NCBI GenBank assembly: GCA_964645405.1
Contig: CAZYCA010000034.1
Coordinates: forward strand, 1 to 64,000
Reading direction: 5' to 3'
DNA length: 64,000 bases
Source: JAMWDF01 sp964645405
GTDB taxonomy: Bacteria > Ratteibacteria > UBA8468 > B48-G9 > DSTR01
Under the pieces are notes generated by a model. It was given only the letters and a program-made list of their open reading frames with translations. It made no database searches and was not told where the DNA came from. A program made the translations under genes and the position numbers. Shown piece by piece: positions 35,427 through 44,376 of this stretch; position 1 is the stretch's first letter, and every line of letters begins with the position of its first letter.

Positions 35427-36289
35427 CCTGCTGCCGGGTAAGATTTTTCTTCCTTTAACATCAGACCACTGGATAAAATAACCAGCCCGGCGCCAATAGC
35501 TGCTTTCAGGCTGATGGTTTCGTGAAAAAACAGAATTCCTGTAAAAATGTTGAAGACAGGCAAAAGCATGCCAATCAGAGAGCCAGTACTGACAGAAAGA
35601 TACCCGTAAGCCTGAGTCATCATTAACTGGGCACCAGCTGCGGTAATCCCGATAGTCAGAAGAATTAATCCTCCACCCAGGCTTAAGTTCATCGGAACCA
35701 GGTTTGCCGGTAGCACTATCAGCCAGAAACCAACCAGACACTGGGCAAAATAGACCGCATAGGCAGAGTTGGTCTCCCGCGCCTTTCTGATAAAGACCAC
35801 TGCTATGCCGGAAGCCAGTGCTCCAGCCAGAGCCAGCCAGTGGTAAAAACCTATCCTGGTAAAGAGAGTCTCGCCACGATGAGCAATCAGGTAAATACCA
35901 GAAAAGGCAGTCAGGATAAGTAGCCACTGTTTCCCGCTCACTTTCTCTTTCAAGTAGAACCTGCTGAAAATTGTTCCAAAGACAGGAAAAGTATAACTGA
36001 TGACAGTTCCTTCGCCCAGACCGATTTTAACTATGGATAAAAAGAAGAGATATACACCGATAGCGCCGAAAAGACCTCGCAGAAAAAGTATCCCTGGTTG
36101 AGAAAACTGTAGTTTTATTCTTCCGGTAAGCGCCAGAAGCCCCAGTACAGCCAGGCCAATGGAAAAACGAAAAAAAGAAGACTGATAAGCATTGAGATAA
36201 CTGGCATATCTTAAAAGAGCTGACATCACAGCAAAGACAAGAGTTGAACCAACCATCAACCAGCCTGCACGGAAAGTGGTAGATTTCAT
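35423..36289 (-). CDS. EamA/DMT-superfamily transporter
   Basis: 288 residues with about ten hydrophobic helices in two repeated halves, the standard size and layout of the EamA (RhaT/DMT) drug and metabolite transporters. GLFGAIGVYLFFLSIVKIGLGEGTVISYTFPVF is in the first half, and AQLMMTQAYGYLSVSTGSLIGMLLPVF the second. It sits in the inner membrane. The substrate is unknown; its position 2 bp downstream of a sugar dehydrogenase gene suggests export or uptake of a small sugar-derived metabolite, though this is inference. It is the last gene of a three-gene operon. Confidence 0.88.
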   Translation of the reverse strand: MKSTTFRAGWLMVGSTLVFAVMSALLRYASYLNAYQSSFFRFSIGLAVLGLLALTGRIKLQFSQPGILFLRGLFGAIGVYLFFLSIVKIGLGEGTVISYTFPVFGTIFSRFYLKEKVSGKQWLLILTAFSGIYLIAHRGETLFTRIGFYHWLALAGALASGIAVVFIRKARETNSAYAVYFAQCLVGFWLIVLPANLVPMNLSLGGGLILLTIGITAAGAQLMMTQAYGYLSVSTGSLIGMLLPVFNIFTGILFFHETISLKAAIGAGLVILSSGLMLKEEKSYPAAG

Positions 36290-36291
36290 TT

Positions 36292-37353
36292 CTAATCAGG
36301 GATGACGCTTTCCCCTGTCCGGGAAGAACGATAGATAGCAGAGAAAAGAGATACCGAAGCACGTCCCTGTTTACCATCGCACTGGACTGGCTGACGGTCT
36401 TTGATTGCTGCCATCATGTCCTCAATGATGTTTTGGGGCAGGTTCTCAGGAATGGGGAAGTCTGAAAGATTAAGCTTTTCTGATTCCGGGGTGGCTGCCA
36501 GTTCTGGCCGCACATATCCTGGTTTTTCTTCCAGAGAAACAGATTTTTTCATTCTTTCAAAAAGTGTAACTTTACCGTTATACCAGGATAGACTTCCGGT
36601 TGTACCTGTAAGGTGAATACTTGTTCCCTGGTCAGGAAAACTGCAGGTAGTGGAGAAAATGGTAGCCAGAACACCTGATTGAAACTGGACCAGCGCACAA
36701 GCAGTATCTTCTGTTTCTATCCTGTGGGCAAAAGTTCCTTTTTTCCCGAAAACAGTTTTCACCGGTCCAAACCAGAAGAGAAGTAAATCAAGAAAATGTA
36801 CTGCCTGGTTAGCCAGAGAACCACCCTCTGTTTCCAGACGACTGCGCCAGCCCGGTGGGTATCCCCCATCGTAATAAGACTGGGAACGAAACCATTTCAT
36901 GGACATTTCCGCAGCGATAGGGTTACCGAGAGCATTTTTCTCTAAGGCTGATTTGATACGGTGGTTATCCGGGTTATACCGTAAATCAAAGTCCACCGCC
37001 AGAACCAGTTTTTTTTTCTCTGCCAGTTCTATTGCCTGGTTACAGACTTCTACCCGGATATCCATGGGTTTGGTAGTAAAAGCATGTTTGCCAGATTCAA
37101 GTGCTTTAAGGAGAAACCTGCCATGCGTGCCACTGGGTGTGAAAATACCTATGACATCTATGTCTGTTCTCTTAAGCAGCAACTCATAATCAGCCACCCA
37201 CTGACACCCCAGTTCTTTCTCCGCTAATCTACCCCTTTCTTCCCAGAAGTCACAAACAGCCACCAGTTTAGCCCCGGGTGTTCGGGTAACAATGTTAGCC
37301 CGGTTACGCCCCATACCCAGACCGACTATCCCAAACCTGATTTCTCCGCCCAT
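36292..37353 (-). CDS. Gfo/Idh/MocA family oxidoreductase
   Basis: 353 residues, cytoplasmic. The Rossmann fold opens with FGIVGLGMGRNRANIV; TPSGTHGRFLLKALESGKHAFTTKPM carries the conserved Lys-Pro motif, and GGSLANQAVHFLDLLLFWFG is the usual C-terminal helix with the catalytic His. Substrate unknown. AGAGGAAG lies before the ATG. It lies between a DUF4838 glycan protein (18 bp upstream) and an EamA transporter (2 bp downstream), and so may process the sugar released by the DUF4838 protein. Confidence 0.88.
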   Translation of the reverse strand: MGGEIRFGIVGLGMGRNRANIVTRTPGAKLVAVCDFWEERGRLAEKELGCQWVADYELLLKRTDIDVIGIFTPSGTHGRFLLKALESGKHAFTTKPMDIRVEVCNQAIELAEKKKLVLAVDFDLRYNPDNHRIKSALEKNALGNPIAAEMSMKWFRSQSYYDGGYPPGWRSRLETEGGSLANQAVHFLDLLLFWFGPVKTVFGKKGTFAHRIETEDTACALVQFQSGVLATIFSTTCSFPDQGTSIHLTGTTGSLSWYNGKVTLFERMKKSVSLEEKPGYVRPELAATPESEKLNLSDFPIPENLPQNIIEDMMAAIKDRQPVQCDGKQGRASVSLFSAIYRSSRTGESVIPD

Positions 37354-37371
37354 TTTTTCTTCCTCTCAATT

Positions 37372-39894
37372 TTACTGAAATTCTACCAGGCCAAATCTGG
37401 CAGGCACATGAAAATTGGTTCCTGTAGGAGACCAGGTTGTCCAGATAGCCTGACTGTCCTGGCCTGGTCTTGGTCTATCCCGGCAGATATTTAATCCCCA
37501 TATTTCTCCTTTCGCTACCACTCTGCCACCGGTCAACTTCTCCCAGGGGATTAGAAAAAGGATACTCCAGAAATCTTTCTCTTTAGTTAACCTGCATCTG
37601 GTATCTGTCTGGTAGTGGAAATCTGCTGGTAAACCTATCTGGAATAAGCCGTCATTGGTAGCACCATTGGTATTAGCCAGAATCTGAATGTATTTTTTTC
37701 TGGTGCGACCAACATCAAGGAAAATCTCCACGGCATCATCCTGACAGATGTCCATTTTATCTTTATCTTCTGGTTTCACCCTGGCTACCAGACTTTCCAT
37801 TTGTGGCTCGTAACATTTGACCAGGATGTAAAGAAAGCTCTCGTCATAACCAAGCCAGGCTTCTGTTCTGGTACTGGTTGGCTCCCCATTAATAGAGAAA
37901 AATTTTTCTATGTGGTTAGTCTTGCCTTGCAGCAGTTGTTCTTCCCCGGTAATTCTGGGGATAAAAATTTTTCTTCTTTCTGCCTGCAAGGTAGCGTGCC
38001 TCAGACTGTTTTTCTCCATCACGGAAAAAATTACCTCCCGGACCCATCTGACCCTGGTGACATAAGGTTCATTTGTGGCTAAATTCCTGGCTTTTTCCAG
38101 AAGATTCTCAAAAATTTTCAACTGAGACGCTGTACAGATAACATCCCAGTTGGCATCAGTCTGATTCTCCTTCAGTTTCCAGTTTTCCGGATTGGCGAAA
38201 CGTTTTTCCAGAAGAGTGAAAAATTCCTTCAGGGGAGAAGCCGCCGGACCATAGAAAAGCCGGCAATATTCGTCAAGGACCTCTTCCACGGAAATAGTTT
38301 CATCATTTAACAGCTGCAGTTGCACATAAAGGTTAAGATGGTCCAGAGCAAAATTCGGATGTAGACCACCCGGGGAAGAACTCAATTCGTTAAAGATGCC
38401 CCGGCAACCATTTTCTTTCAAAAAGTTTATATCTTCAGCAATTTCCTGCAAAAACAGTCCGGGAAAATTTGGTGGTTCTATATTATTACCCTGAAGATGG
38501 TCAAAGTATTCCCAGACGTACCAGCGTTTTACAGTTTTAGCCCAATCCTTGATTTGTTTCCGATAGAATTCCTTATAAGCAGGGTCTTTGATACCATCAA
38601 TAAGTACCCGGCAGACCATCACCGCGACATTGTCAGAAAGTTTAACCTTATCTGGAACCAGAGAGTATCTGGCATAGGCACAGCAACTCGTCCAGCGTCC
38701 AGGGTGATTTTTTTTCACATACCTGGCTACATCATTGACAAAACCCCAGACATAATTTGCGGCTAAATCGTTCCAGAAGCCGTAGCCGGCGGCATCCTGT
38801 GGTTTTTTCAATTTCTCCTGACACCGGCTGCACTGACAGTACTGAGAGGTATCATGGGGCATAACACAGAAGTAATCCCCGCAGGAACGTTCATAGTTGG
38901 TCCGGCCGGAAAAATAGTCATCAGCGTCACCACAGACTATTTTCAGCAGTTCTGGTTCGCTCAAACAAAGCTGAGTTGGCCTTTCATAACCTTTTGCCAG
39001 TAAGTTTTTCTTTTCCGGAAACCTCTGCTGGAACCAGTCCGCAACAAGGGAATGGTTGGCGTTGAAGGCTTCTGCTCCCACCAGTTTCTGTCTGAGATAC
39101 CAGAGATTCACTTCTCTTTCCGGTAACCTTTGTAATTTCTTGCCAGAACCAAGAAACTCAAAAGGGGTGGAAATTCCTGGAGGATAAATTGCCCGATACT
39201 TGCTCCATGGTTTTCTTCTGAGGTAAACATTACTTACTGAAACTTCGTTCTTTTCCGGGTATACTTGCCCGAATTCACCAGGAAGATACCAGCGTACCCC
39301 GCAAAACCTTTGCAGGAATTCATCCACAGCGTAGACAGAGCCGACAGCCTTATTTATTTCTGGCTTTCTGGACCAATCATAGTAAATGGTAAAACCTGGC
39401 CATAACCCTGTCCCTTCATAGTCTATCAATCCGTACTCAGGTTCGTCGTAACCCATCAAAACAAGAGCAAAACCATAAGTGGCAATCAGGTATTCCTGCG
39501 GTTGGAAGTCTTCATTTTTTAACCCGAGAGAACGCGTGAGGGAACTTTCACCTATAAGAACCAGCGGTTTCTGGAAGGGAGTAACCTCTTCGCTTACCAC
39601 CGGTAGTCTCGTACCGGTCATTTTCTCCAGGTAGTAATTGAGCTCCGCAGCAGCAATCTGGGCACTACGAGTAGGATTTGCTGCCAGAACAATTGTGGCA
39701 GTTTGTTTCTGTCCTTTTCTGGCTAAAACAACCGTTCCCTTTCCTGGCACCACCTGACTTCTAACAACCTTTTTCTGGTAACCGGCAGAGCCTGGCACAT
39801 CCGCTTCCTTTCCCTTCCAGAGGAATTCCACAGTTTCTGCTGAGCAAAAGCCCGAAGAAAGGATAACCAAACAAAGAAAATTTTTCCAGTCCAT
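37372..39894 (-). CDS. Exported DUF4838 protein with C-terminal CBM9-like domain
   Basis: 840 residues. A signal peptide (about 1-19, FCSA at the end) precedes an alpha-glucuronidase-like N-terminal fold (NPTRSAQIAAAELNYYLEKMTG, about 72-150). A DUF4838 TIM-barrel-like section follows, with NHSLVADWF, CVMPHDTSQYCQCSRC (CxCxxC near 350) and WYVWEYFDHLQGNN. The C-terminal third is CBM9-like (SFLYILVKCYEPQ, CQDDAVEIFLDVGRTRK, WSILFLIPWEKLTGG), ending near 840. DUF4838 proteins are widespread in PVC glycan clusters but have no agreed activity. First gene of a three-gene operon, with AGGGGA before the ATG. Confidence 0.85.
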   Translation of the reverse strand: MDWKNFLCLVILSSGFCSAETVEFLWKGKEADVPGSAGYQKKVVRSQVVPGKGTVVLARKGQKQTATIVLAANPTRSAQIAAAELNYYLEKMTGTRLPVVSEEVTPFQKPLVLIGESSLTRSLGLKNEDFQPQEYLIATYGFALVLMGYDEPEYGLIDYEGTGLWPGFTIYYDWSRKPEINKAVGSVYAVDEFLQRFCGVRWYLPGEFGQVYPEKNEVSVSNVYLRRKPWSKYRAIYPPGISTPFEFLGSGKKLQRLPEREVNLWYLRQKLVGAEAFNANHSLVADWFQQRFPEKKNLLAKGYERPTQLCLSEPELLKIVCGDADDYFSGRTNYERSCGDYFCVMPHDTSQYCQCSRCQEKLKKPQDAAGYGFWNDLAANYVWGFVNDVARYVKKNHPGRWTSCCAYARYSLVPDKVKLSDNVAVMVCRVLIDGIKDPAYKEFYRKQIKDWAKTVKRWYVWEYFDHLQGNNIEPPNFPGLFLQEIAEDINFLKENGCRGIFNELSSSPGGLHPNFALDHLNLYVQLQLLNDETISVEEVLDEYCRLFYGPAASPLKEFFTLLEKRFANPENWKLKENQTDANWDVICTASQLKIFENLLEKARNLATNEPYVTRVRWVREVIFSVMEKNSLRHATLQAERRKIFIPRITGEEQLLQGKTNHIEKFFSINGEPTSTRTEAWLGYDESFLYILVKCYEPQMESLVARVKPEDKDKMDICQDDAVEIFLDVGRTRKKYIQILANTNGATNDGLFQIGLPADFHYQTDTRCRLTKEKDFWSILFLIPWEKLTGGRVVAKGEIWGLNICRDRPRPGQDSQAIWTTWSPTGTNFHVPARFGLVEFQ

Positions 39895-39945
39895 AGCTAT
39901 TCCCCTGTTTGTTACGGTGTTGCGGAAATTAGCCCCTAATAACTT

Positions 39946-39974
39946 ATATTACCAGCAAGGTGCAGAAGAAACAA
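39946..39974 (-). promoter_or_regulatory. Promoter of the DUF4838-dehydrogenase-transporter operon
   Basis: On the minus strand TTGTTT (39969-39974) and TAATAT (39946-39951) are 17 bp apart, placing a start near 39939 and leaving a 45-nt leader. The -35 box is a partial match. Confidence 0.45.
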
Positions 39975-40189
39975 ATGTTCTTGCCCGGTACGCTCACCCT
40001 TTGTCTTTTGTAAAATTTCTTTCCCTATTTTTTTACTTATAAAGGCTCGGGAATGTTGGAAAATTCTCCTCTCCCTCTGTGAAAGGAAAAACTAAAAGTG
40101 GAATCAGTGAGATTTAGAAATCCGGAGATAAACTGTTATAGGCACTCTTCACAAAATGAAGACGTTTACCGGATAAATCTCTTAAACCT
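39975..40189. other. Intergenic region with a nested inverted repeat
   Basis: This stretch between the dockerin gene end and the DUF4838 promoter has no convincing gene. It contains an outer pair ATCCGG (40120-40125) / CCGGAT (40169-40174) enclosing an inner hairpin TCTTCA (40146-40151) / TGAAGA (40157-40162). It lies just downstream of the dockerin gene on the minus strand and might end or stabilise that transcript, but no run of U follows, so a classical terminator is not claimed. Confidence 0.35.
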
Positions 40190-42745
40190 TCAGAAAACAA
40201 AACCAAGAATCATTTTTACAACCAGGATCACATCAAAAATATCTACTTTTCCATCCTTGTCGATATCAGCCCGCATCAAATCTGGTTCCTGCAGTTCGCA
40301 GGCCATCCGCAGACAGAGAATCACATCCTGGATATTGATATAGGTGTCATTATTGATATCACCTTGTTGATAGCTTCTGGTCGTAAAGAAAGTTTCTTCC
40401 GACCAGTCAGACCAGGCACCATTACCGTCCTGATACCGCACATGCCAGTAATATGTTGTATTATACTGCAGGTATCCCTGTGGAATCATGATGTAAGTCA
40501 GATGCTCAGAATCTGGACCACTATCAAAAACAGGTTGCTGGTAATTGCCGGCTGAGGTGGTAATTTGCCACTGGCTTCTGCTATGGACATTAGAGGAACC
40601 TGCCTGAAAAACACTGGAGACAAGTCCAGGTGTTAGGCTTACCCCCTGCTCATCCTTTTCCGGAGAGATGTTTTCTGGTTTTCCCGGGGGTAAAATTCCG
40701 TTGGAGCCGGTGGTGAAAAATGTTGGATCTGACCATTCTGACCAGAGAAAATCTCCATTCTGGTACCTCACCCGCCAGCAGTAAGTGGTGTTTGCCTGCA
40801 GATAAACCAGGGCTGGCAACTGAGTTAAGTACTGGGAGGTAACTTCATCCAGAGTGGCTGTTTCCCAGCTTTCGTCAATTTTTCTAATCTGCCAGTGACT
40901 GGCCAGGTGTTGTTCGTTGCCACCATGGCTATCAAAATTTGTTGCCCAGAGATTGTAACCGGTGGCGGAAATTCCGGTAGCGCCATTGGTAGGGTAAAGA
41001 TTAGTTGGTTTTTCCGGAGGTATCTGCGGGGCATAGATAGTGGTTTGCCTGCCGATAATCGGGTCCCCAAAGCAGACAGCTTGCTGATTACTTTCTTTAC
41101 CATAAGCTACAATATCTGAGTTACTTAGCAAATCCACTGCTATGGTTTCACCGGAAGAGGCTTTTCCATTGAAATCAAACCTCAGAGAAAGATATTTAGC
41201 CGGATTTCCTGTCTCCCAGATTTCCAGATTAAGATTGCTGAAGATGATTTTGTTACCATTTATGGTGCCAGAACCTACCAGATTAAAGTTATACCAGTCA
41301 TAAGTCTGGTAAAGTTTTACTGAGGAAACCGCATTAGAAAGATTCAAAGTGCCCCTCGCGGTAAAGGTCATAGACTGCACCATAATATTTTCGCTTTCCG
41401 GTTCCTTCCACAGGTTGAATCTAAGCATATCCACATTCTGGGCAGAAGGAGAAATCTCTCCCGGTAACACCTGAATTTCATCCCCACCCCATTTATAGAG
41501 GGTAGGCAGTTCCATTTCTGCTTCCAGAAAAGTTACACCATCGGCAAAAACATTAAAAAGACAAACCGGAAAATCAAATCCTTCTTTTTCTGCCCGCAGA
41601 TAATAAAGGCCAGGATTAAGGTTCACAATTAAAAAGCTACCGTCTTCTGTTGTGGCTTGAAGGCCGGGGTCAGGAGGCCCATCTTCCTGAAAGTAGTAAA
41701 CTGGCACGTTTATCTGGTTGCCTTCCCTGTCATAGATTTTTGCTACCACCCCGGCAACACCCATGTCCGCACCAAAATCACCTTTCCCCCAGATATGGCT
41801 CTGACCAATAGCACTCATTATCTGATTGTAAGCATCCACAGGAAGAACCATCAGTTCTGCATCTGTGACGTTTTCTTCTTCTTCAATAAACCCTAACATA
41901 TACAAATCCTTGTAGTTTGTCTTTGCTGTTTTAACAAAGTAGAAAGACCAGGGGCTGACATTATTTAAGGTGAACTGTCCATTACTGTTAGAAGTGGTGG
42001 TAAGAGTTGTTCCCGGTAAAGAAATAGTCACATTGCCAACAGGTTTTTCGTCCCAGATTGTTTGTCCGGAAACACTGATAGGATTAACAGTCTCCACACC
42101 AGCCACAGTGATAGAATTACTGTAGCCAACCACCAGCGGGCAGTTGAAAAAATAATCCTGTTTGGTAGCAGTAATCTTGATGGCTCTTTCTTTATCTACA
42201 TTGTAAATGCAGAAAAGTCCATTATCTCTGGTGGAACCTGTTACCGGATTTCCCAGGTTATCAAAATATCTGATAGAGGTAATTTCAGAATTGTTATCTA
42301 CATACCTGGCACTGATAATTACCCCACTGATTGCATTATTTTGGTTATCATACACTCTACCGACAATGTCTCCTTTGTCATTGATGTGCGCAGGTGCTCC
42401 AGTTCTGTGAATAAAACCGGTATGAAAACTTGAGGAAAAAATCATAGCATTGAAATTGGTTTGCTCAGCGCTGCCGATACCAAAAGGCTGGGTGTAGGTA
42501 TCTACATAACCGGTTTTTCTTGTCCGCAAACTGATGCCAGAAGAATTACCGGGAACACCTGTTAAAGTGAAGTATCCCTGGGAATCAGAGGTAGTCTGCA
42601 GGCTTGTACCGGTAACTTTCACCGTGACATCAGTTACCGGAACCTGTTGAAAAGAACTGTTAATTTCTATCACTCTTCCAGTAAGTGTGGTCGCACAGGC
42701 ACACCCCAGTCCAGCAACTAAAACGAGAGTAATAACCTTCTTCAT
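40190..42745 (-). CDS. Secreted multidomain protein with carboxypeptidase-regulatory, FN3-like and dockerin domains
   Basis: 851 residues. After a signal peptide (about 1-18) come repeated carboxypeptidase-regulatory-like beta-sandwiches, each with the TTTSNSNGQFTLNNV type of strand (about 20-390), a region of GTINGNKIIFSNLNLEI type strands, and two FN3-like repeats ending in YCWRVRYQNGDFLWSEWSDPTFFTT and YYWHVRYQDGNGAWSDWSEETFFTT (about 580-790). The C-terminus is a type I dockerin with two calcium-binding repeats, DINNDTYINIQDVILCL and DIDKDGKVDIFDVILVV (about 792-850). Dockerins bind cohesins; no cohesin is visible in the window. Likely a cell-surface or matrix structural protein. Confidence 0.83.
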   Translation of the reverse strand: MKKVITLVLVAGLGCACATTLTGRVIEINSSFQQVPVTDVTVKVTGTSLQTTSDSQGYFTLTGVPGNSSGISLRTRKTGYVDTYTQPFGIGSAEQTNFNAMIFSSSFHTGFIHRTGAPAHINDKGDIVGRVYDNQNNAISGVIISARYVDNNSEITSIRYFDNLGNPVTGSTRDNGLFCIYNVDKERAIKITATKQDYFFNCPLVVGYSNSITVAGVETVNPISVSGQTIWDEKPVGNVTISLPGTTLTTTSNSNGQFTLNNVSPWSFYFVKTAKTNYKDLYMLGFIEEEENVTDAELMVLPVDAYNQIMSAIGQSHIWGKGDFGADMGVAGVVAKIYDREGNQINVPVYYFQEDGPPDPGLQATTEDGSFLIVNLNPGLYYLRAEKEGFDFPVCLFNVFADGVTFLEAEMELPTLYKWGGDEIQVLPGEISPSAQNVDMLRFNLWKEPESENIMVQSMTFTARGTLNLSNAVSSVKLYQTYDWYNFNLVGSGTINGNKIIFSNLNLEIWETGNPAKYLSLRFDFNGKASSGETIAVDLLSNSDIVAYGKESNQQAVCFGDPIIGRQTTIYAPQIPPEKPTNLYPTNGATGISATGYNLWATNFDSHGGNEQHLASHWQIRKIDESWETATLDEVTSQYLTQLPALVYLQANTTYCWRVRYQNGDFLWSEWSDPTFFTTGSNGILPPGKPENISPEKDEQGVSLTPGLVSSVFQAGSSNVHSRSQWQITTSAGNYQQPVFDSGPDSEHLTYIMIPQGYLQYNTTYYWHVRYQDGNGAWSDWSEETFFTTRSYQQGDINNDTYINIQDVILCLRMACELQEPDLMRADIDKDGKVDIFDVILVVKMILGFVF

Positions 42746-42767
42746 TTTTTCTCCCTGTTTAGTTCTG

Positions 42768-42797
42768 ATATTACCTGGAGAAAAGCCTGATTGTCAA
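42768..42797 (-). promoter_or_regulatory. Promoter of the dockerin-protein gene
   Basis: On the minus strand TTGACA (42792-42797) and TAATAT (42768-42773) are 18 bp apart, followed by a CAGGGAG ribosome binding site and the ATG at 42745. Confidence 0.65.
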
Positions 42798-42832
42798 GAG
42801 GAACTAACAAGATTTTTTGCTTATCTTTTTCG

Positions 42833-42841
42833 TGATATAAT
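42833..42841 (+). promoter_or_regulatory. Extended -10 promoter of second pseudopilin operon
   Basis: TGATATAAT at 42833-42841 is a perfect extended -10 element (TGnTATAAT). No good -35 box stands 17 bp upstream (T-run), as expected for this promoter class. Start near 42848, then GGGAGGGG before the ATG at 42865. Confidence 0.62.
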
Positions 42842-42864
42842 TAAAGAGTCAACAGGGAGGGGTT

Positions 42865-43623
42865 ATGAAGGGAAAAGCAGGCTTTACTTTGATTGAGCTT
42901 CTGGTGGTGGTAGCAATTATTGCGATTTTAGCTGCTCTGCTTTTACCGACTCTGAGTCTGGCCAGGGAAAAAGCCAGAATGGCTCTCTGTACAAGTAACT
43001 TGAAACAGTTAGGTCTGGCTTTTGCCATGTACTGGGCTGATTATGATGAGAACTTTCCCTGGATCTGGCACCCTGAACATTATAATAACGGACCTTTCTG
43101 GTTTGGAGCTATTGCAGTATATACCGGTGTGGTGAAACAACCCGTAACCAGTTCTGGCTGGGTGCCACCTTACAGCAGTCCGTTTTACTGTCCGACGTTT
43201 CTTCCTCTGGTGAAGCAATATTATCCCGGTACCGGTTATGCTCCCAATGTCAACGCCAGGTGGTTTATTGGTTATGGATATTCTCACTATGCCTGGGGAG
43301 CTGGTGGACATCCTCCAAATATTAAACCCTGGAAACTATCTAAAGTAAGGAATCCATCAGAGACAATGCTTCTCTCAGAGGTAGCCAGTTGCGGCATCAG
43401 CACTGTTTGCTGTGGCTATAATGATGCCAGAAACTTCAGAAGACACGGACGGAATGCCACTTTAAGCAATGTTTACTATGGGGGAGCAGGTTTACAATTA
43501 GGCTGCAACATCTTATTTGTTGATGGTTCAGTGAAATATTTTCCTGATGGGGATGCCCTGTGGAATCAGTGGCGGTATGGTCCCCAGAATAAATATCCTT
43601 TTAATCTTGGTTATTACCGGTAG
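42865..43623 (+). CDS. Pseudopilin with type IV prepilin leader (DUF1559/PVC type)
   Basis: 252 residues. MKGKAG precedes the prepilin motif FTLIELLVVVAIIAILAA and AREKARMALCTSNLKQLGLAFAMY. The globular part is rich in Trp, Tyr and Gly, and ILFVDGSVKYFPDG is the DG-containing end. Processing by a prepilin peptidase and assembly into a type II secretion-like pseudopilus are expected from the family. The gene opens an operon that continues with a GspG-like lipoprotein, a DUF4838 protein and a LamG protein, with 3-bp, overlapping and zero spacing. Strong ribosome binding site. Confidence 0.92.
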   Translation: MKGKAGFTLIELLVVVAIIAILAALLLPTLSLAREKARMALCTSNLKQLGLAFAMYWADYDENFPWIWHPEHYNNGPFWFGAIAVYTGVVKQPVTSSGWVPPYSSPFYCPTFLPLVKQYYPGTGYAPNVNARWFIGYGYSHYAWGAGGHPPNIKPWKLSKVRNPSETMLLSEVASCGISTVCCGYNDARNFRRHGRNATLSNVYYGGAGLQLGCNILFVDGSVKYFPDGDALWNQWRYGPQNKYPFNLGYYR

Positions 43624-43626
43624 TAA

Positions 43627-44376
43627 ATGAAGAAAGTTTTTCTGGCAGTTACAGTTGCTGGAAGTTTGCTTCTGGTAGGCTGCGGGAAACATTCTCAACC
43701 TGAGACTGAGTTAAAAAACGAAATAGACTTAACAGGGGAGTATCTGGGAGATAAGTGGCAGGTTGCTTACCTGCATCTTTACTATGACCTGCCAGAATTT
43801 TATTTTGTTCCCCTGCAAGATATGACAGAGTTTGATTCCACACAGATAAGAATCTGGGATAAAGAAGATTTAATTGCTGGAAGGTGTGAGAGAGAATTAA
43901 GGAAGAAACTGGTGACAAAAAATCTGGGTAATTACTGGCACGGACCTTACATGATATGCCCGATTCCCGGAAGAATTTGTCTGGTAGGTAACCATGTTAT
44001 TACCGATGCCACCAGGGATATCTGGGGAAGAAACTACCGCATGTTTTACTATACCTTCAAAAACACGCATCAGCCAGAAGAAACAGAGAAAAAATTGATA
44101 CCAGCCGGAGAGAAAGGAGTAATGGTCTTAATCTCCGGCGGTCCTGATGGGGTTTTGCAGTCTTGTGCTGCGGATAAGTCAAGTCCTGAGAGTACTAAGA
44201 AAACAGCACCACTGGTGGAGACAGCAAAAAGCACAGACTTTAGGAATTTTGAACCGTTTCATCATAATATCTCAGAACCTGACCCTTTTGCTGTCCTTTC
44301 CGAGAAAAAACTGCAGGGAATGAAGGAACAGGCAGAGAAAAATTACGAAAATTTCCTGCAAAAGGAGAGAAAATGA
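43627..44376 (+). CDS. Lipoprotein with GspG/pseudopilin-like C-terminal motifs
   Basis: 249 residues. A lipobox LVGC places the lipidated Cys at 19, and there is no prepilin helix. Near residue 130 it has DIWGRNYRMFYYTF and near 171 SGGPDGVLQSC, an order that resembles the DPWGxPY ... SxGPDG signature of GspG-type major pseudopilins. The C-terminal 60 residues are charged and probably disordered or coiled (KLQGMKEQAEKNYENFL). It follows a pseudopilin gene by 3 bp and overlaps the next gene by 4 bp. A lipid-anchored partner of the pseudopilin is my inference; no family name is certain. Confidence 0.6.
   Translation: MKKVFLAVTVAGSLLLVGCGKHSQPETELKNEIDLTGEYLGDKWQVAYLHLYYDLPEFYFVPLQDMTEFDSTQIRIWDKEDLIAGRCERELRKKLVTKNLGNYWHGPYMICPIPGRICLVGNHVITDATRDIWGRNYRMFYYTFKNTHQPEETEKKLIPAGEKGVMVLISGGPDGVLQSCAADKSSPESTKKTAPLVETAKSTDFRNFEPFHHNISEPDPFAVLSEKKLQGMKEQAEKNYENFLQKERK

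Noticed and set aside
40146..40162. Hairpin TCTTCA/TGAAGA as a Rho-independent terminator of the dockerin gene
   Set aside because: The stem is only 6 bp and no U-run follows on the minus strand; kept only as an inverted repeat.
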